A DNA stretch of 21,863 nucleotides from an uncultured Senegalimassilia sp. (GTDB lineage Bacteria; Actinomycetota; Coriobacteriia; Coriobacteriales; Eggerthellaceae). Under the pieces are notes generated by a model, which was not told where the DNA came from, made no database searches, and was given only the letters and a program-made list of their open reading frames with translations. Below, one piece after another: positions 20,670-21,863 of the stretch. The position numbers were made by a program, and so were the translations under genes. The stretch is taken from the NCBI RefSeq assembly GCF_934632265.1, contig NZ_CAKTYH010000021.1, positions 1 to 21,863 on the forward strand, read 5' to 3'. The stretch's first letter is position 1, and each line of letters begins with the position of its first letter.

Positions 20670-21641
20670 ATGACCGAAAGCCGCACACAGGGTTTTGCCG
20701 CAGGGCGCTATGCCGCCATCGACATAGGAACGGTCACGTGCCGTATGCTCGTTGCGGATGTCGATGCCTTGGGCGCCATCCATGAGGTCGATCGCGAGTA
20801 CGCCATCACCAACCTCGGCGAGGGCGTCGATGCCACCGGCATGCTCGCACCTGCCGCCATCGCCCGCACTGTTGAAACAGTAGGGCGGTATTGCGCCGTG
20901 CGCGACGGCCTTGCGGCCGAAGGCGCCCCCATCGCCAAGACCATCGCGGTGGCCACCTCGGCATCGCGCGATGCGGGCAACTCCGATGAGTTCGCCCATC
21001 GGCTTGCCGAGCTCGGCATTGTCCTTTCGGTCATCCCGGGCTGGAAGGAGGCGGGGCTGTCGTTTTCGGGGGCTTCGTGCGATTTCCCCGGTCAAGACCT
21101 TATGGTGGTGGATATCGGCGGCGGCTCCACCGAGATGGTGGTGGGCCGTGCCGGGCAAGCGCCTGCGTGGGCGCACTCCTTCGACATCGGATGCCGGCGC
21201 GTCACCGAGAAGTTCATCCGCACCGACCCTCCCGCGCCTGCCGAGCTGGAAGAGGCGCGTGAATGGGTCGCACGGCAGCTTGCCGAGCACCTCGGGGAAG
21301 CCGGGAAGGCCGGCGTCGCGCCTGAGCGCCTGGTGGCGGTCGCGGGCACGGCCACCACGGTGGTCGCGGTGCTCGATCAGATGCGCGTGTACGATTCGGC
21401 GAAGGTGCATAAGGCGCACGTGACGCGCCAGCAGCTGGATCTGCAGTACTCGGAGCTTGCGGCCATGCCCCTGGAGCAGCGCAGCCAGGTCGTGGGCTTG
21501 GATCCCGGCAGAGCGCCGGTCATCGTGGCGGGCCTGGTCATCATGCAGGCGGTCATGGACGCCGTGGGCGTGGACGGGTTCACCGTCAGCGAGACGGACA
21601 TCCTGCATGGCATCATCCTGGATGCGGCGAAGGTGGGGTAG
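20670..21641 (+). CDS. ppx: Exopolyphosphatase / pppGpp phosphohydrolase (Ppx/GppA family)
   Basis: A 323-residue ASKHA-fold phosphatase. The phosphate-1 loop AAIDIGTVTCRMLVADVD (15-32), the ATSASRDAGNSDEF block carrying the catalytic-site region, the phosphate-2 loop VVDIGGGSTEMVVG (146-159) and AVAGTATTVVAVL are present. Length matches short actinobacterial Ppx proteins without the C-terminal HD domain of E. coli Ppx. It should hydrolyse polyphosphate or pppGpp in the cytoplasm. AAGGGGG lies 5 nt before ATG 20670. It is co-transcribed with the FtsB-like gene. Whether it acts on polyphosphate, pppGpp or both cannot be told from sequence. Confidence 0.88.
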   Translation: MTESRTQGFAAGRYAAIDIGTVTCRMLVADVDALGAIHEVDREYAITNLGEGVDATGMLAPAAIARTVETVGRYCAVRDGLAAEGAPIAKTIAVATSASRDAGNSDEFAHRLAELGIVLSVIPGWKEAGLSFSGASCDFPGQDLMVVDIGGGSTEMVVGRAGQAPAWAHSFDIGCRRVTEKFIRTDPPAPAELEEAREWVARQLAEHLGEAGKAGVAPERLVAVAGTATTVVAVLDQMRVYDSAKVHKAHVTRQQLDLQYSELAAMPLEQRSQVVGLDPGRAPVIVAGLVIMQAVMDAVGVDGFTVSETDILHGIILDAAKVG

Positions 21642-21760
21642 GCGGTATCCCGAAGGGTGATGCGCTCTGAAGTTTCGCGGGCGCATTCGCAACGCCGAGC
21701 AGCGGAGTGCGCGAACAAGCGAAAACGGCCTGGATCGGGCGTTTGAACTGCATCCCAAAA

Positions 21761-21838
21761 CTTGGACGGCTTAAATAGAGACTACGTGGAGAGGGTAAGA
21801 TTTCTTGGACACCAAGTTAAGGGCGAAAGGTGTTCTAT
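21761..21838 (+). mobile_element. Possible left end of an insertion sequence
   Basis: CTTGGAC repeats at 21761-21767 and 21804-21810, and the second copy is part of an inverted repeat CTTGG-ACA-CCAAG (21804-21816). The stretch is more AT-rich than the preceding genes and leads into a transposase-like start. The exact IS terminus cannot be fixed without the other end. Confidence 0.3.
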
Positions 21839-21863
21839 ATGACCCAGAAGAGGAAGCGTTACG
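21839..21863 (+). CDS. 3'-truncated start of a probable IS3-type transposase OrfA
   Basis: Only eight codons are in the window: MTQKRKRY from ATG 21839, with GCGAAAGG 8 nt upstream. The very basic opening resembles OrfA proteins of IS3-family elements (a basic stretch before the EFK-type helix-turn-helix). With so few residues this is a guess based on resemblance and on the repeats just upstream. Confidence 0.4.

Noticed and set aside
21672..21726. Imperfect long inverted repeat after ppx (GTTTCGC...GCGAAAAC with inner GCGCA/TGCGC)
   Set aside because: Arms are short, interrupted and separated by large unpaired stretches, with no T tract, so I do not call a terminator.
1..21863. CRISPR arrays, tRNA and rRNA genes
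   Set aside because: No regularly spaced repeats beyond the two-copy repeats described, and no cloverleaf or rRNA-like sequence was recognised on either strand by eye.

Overview
The window is high-GC bacterial DNA. Secreted proteins with actinobacterial-style signals, a Tad pilus locus without any secretin, G-rich ribosome binding sites, extended -10 promoters and a FeoA-FeoA-FeoB-DtxR iron cluster suggest a Gram-positive actinobacterium. A gut Coriobacteriia / Eggerthellaceae member is my best guess. That is an inference from gene content, not a database match.

Region 1 (1-12183, + strand) is a long, tightly packed Tad (type IVc, Flp-like) pilus operon; its promoter lies outside the window. 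It begins with a hypothetical protein open at the window edge, then a TadE-like pseudopilin, a secreted hypothetical protein, a DUF192 protein, a zinc-ribbon protein and the TadV-type prepilin peptidase. Next come the Flp-like pilin, two further TadE-like pseudopilins, a TadG-like protein, RcpC/CpaB, the TadA/CpaF ATPase and the TadB and TadC membrane proteins. It ends with an 864-residue Tat-exported mosaic protein that may be a pilus-linked adhesin. Many neighbours overlap by 4 nt (ATGA or GTGA), which indicates translational coupling. No TadZ/CpaE and no secretin are seen.

Region 2 (12186-14312, - strand) holds threonine synthase (thrC) followed by a small ModE/LysR-type winged-helix regulator. 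A strong terminator separates it from the convergent Tad operon.

Region 3 (14313-19551, + strand) is a ferrous-iron module: two FeoA-domain proteins, FeoB with an unusual acidic extracellular insertion, a FeoB-associated Cys-rich membrane peptide, and a DtxR/MntR-family regulator. A DtxR-like palindrome lies upstream of feoB. Between the Cys-rich peptide gene and the regulator lies a roughly 660-nt stretch without a convincing gene. It carries two pairs of direct repeats and a near-consensus promoter whose -10 overlaps a second DtxR-like box. Downstream is a predicted transcript of about 220 nt with a 13-bp perfect stem, a C-run loop and a weak terminator. This is my best candidate for an undescribed element: an iron-regulated C-rich small RNA, with a leaderless small ORF as the alternative.

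Region 4 (19552-21641, + strand) has an FtsB/DivIC-like division protein with a long disordered N-terminus and an exopolyphosphatase (Ppx/GppA family). The window ends with the first codons of what is probably an insertion-sequence transposase.
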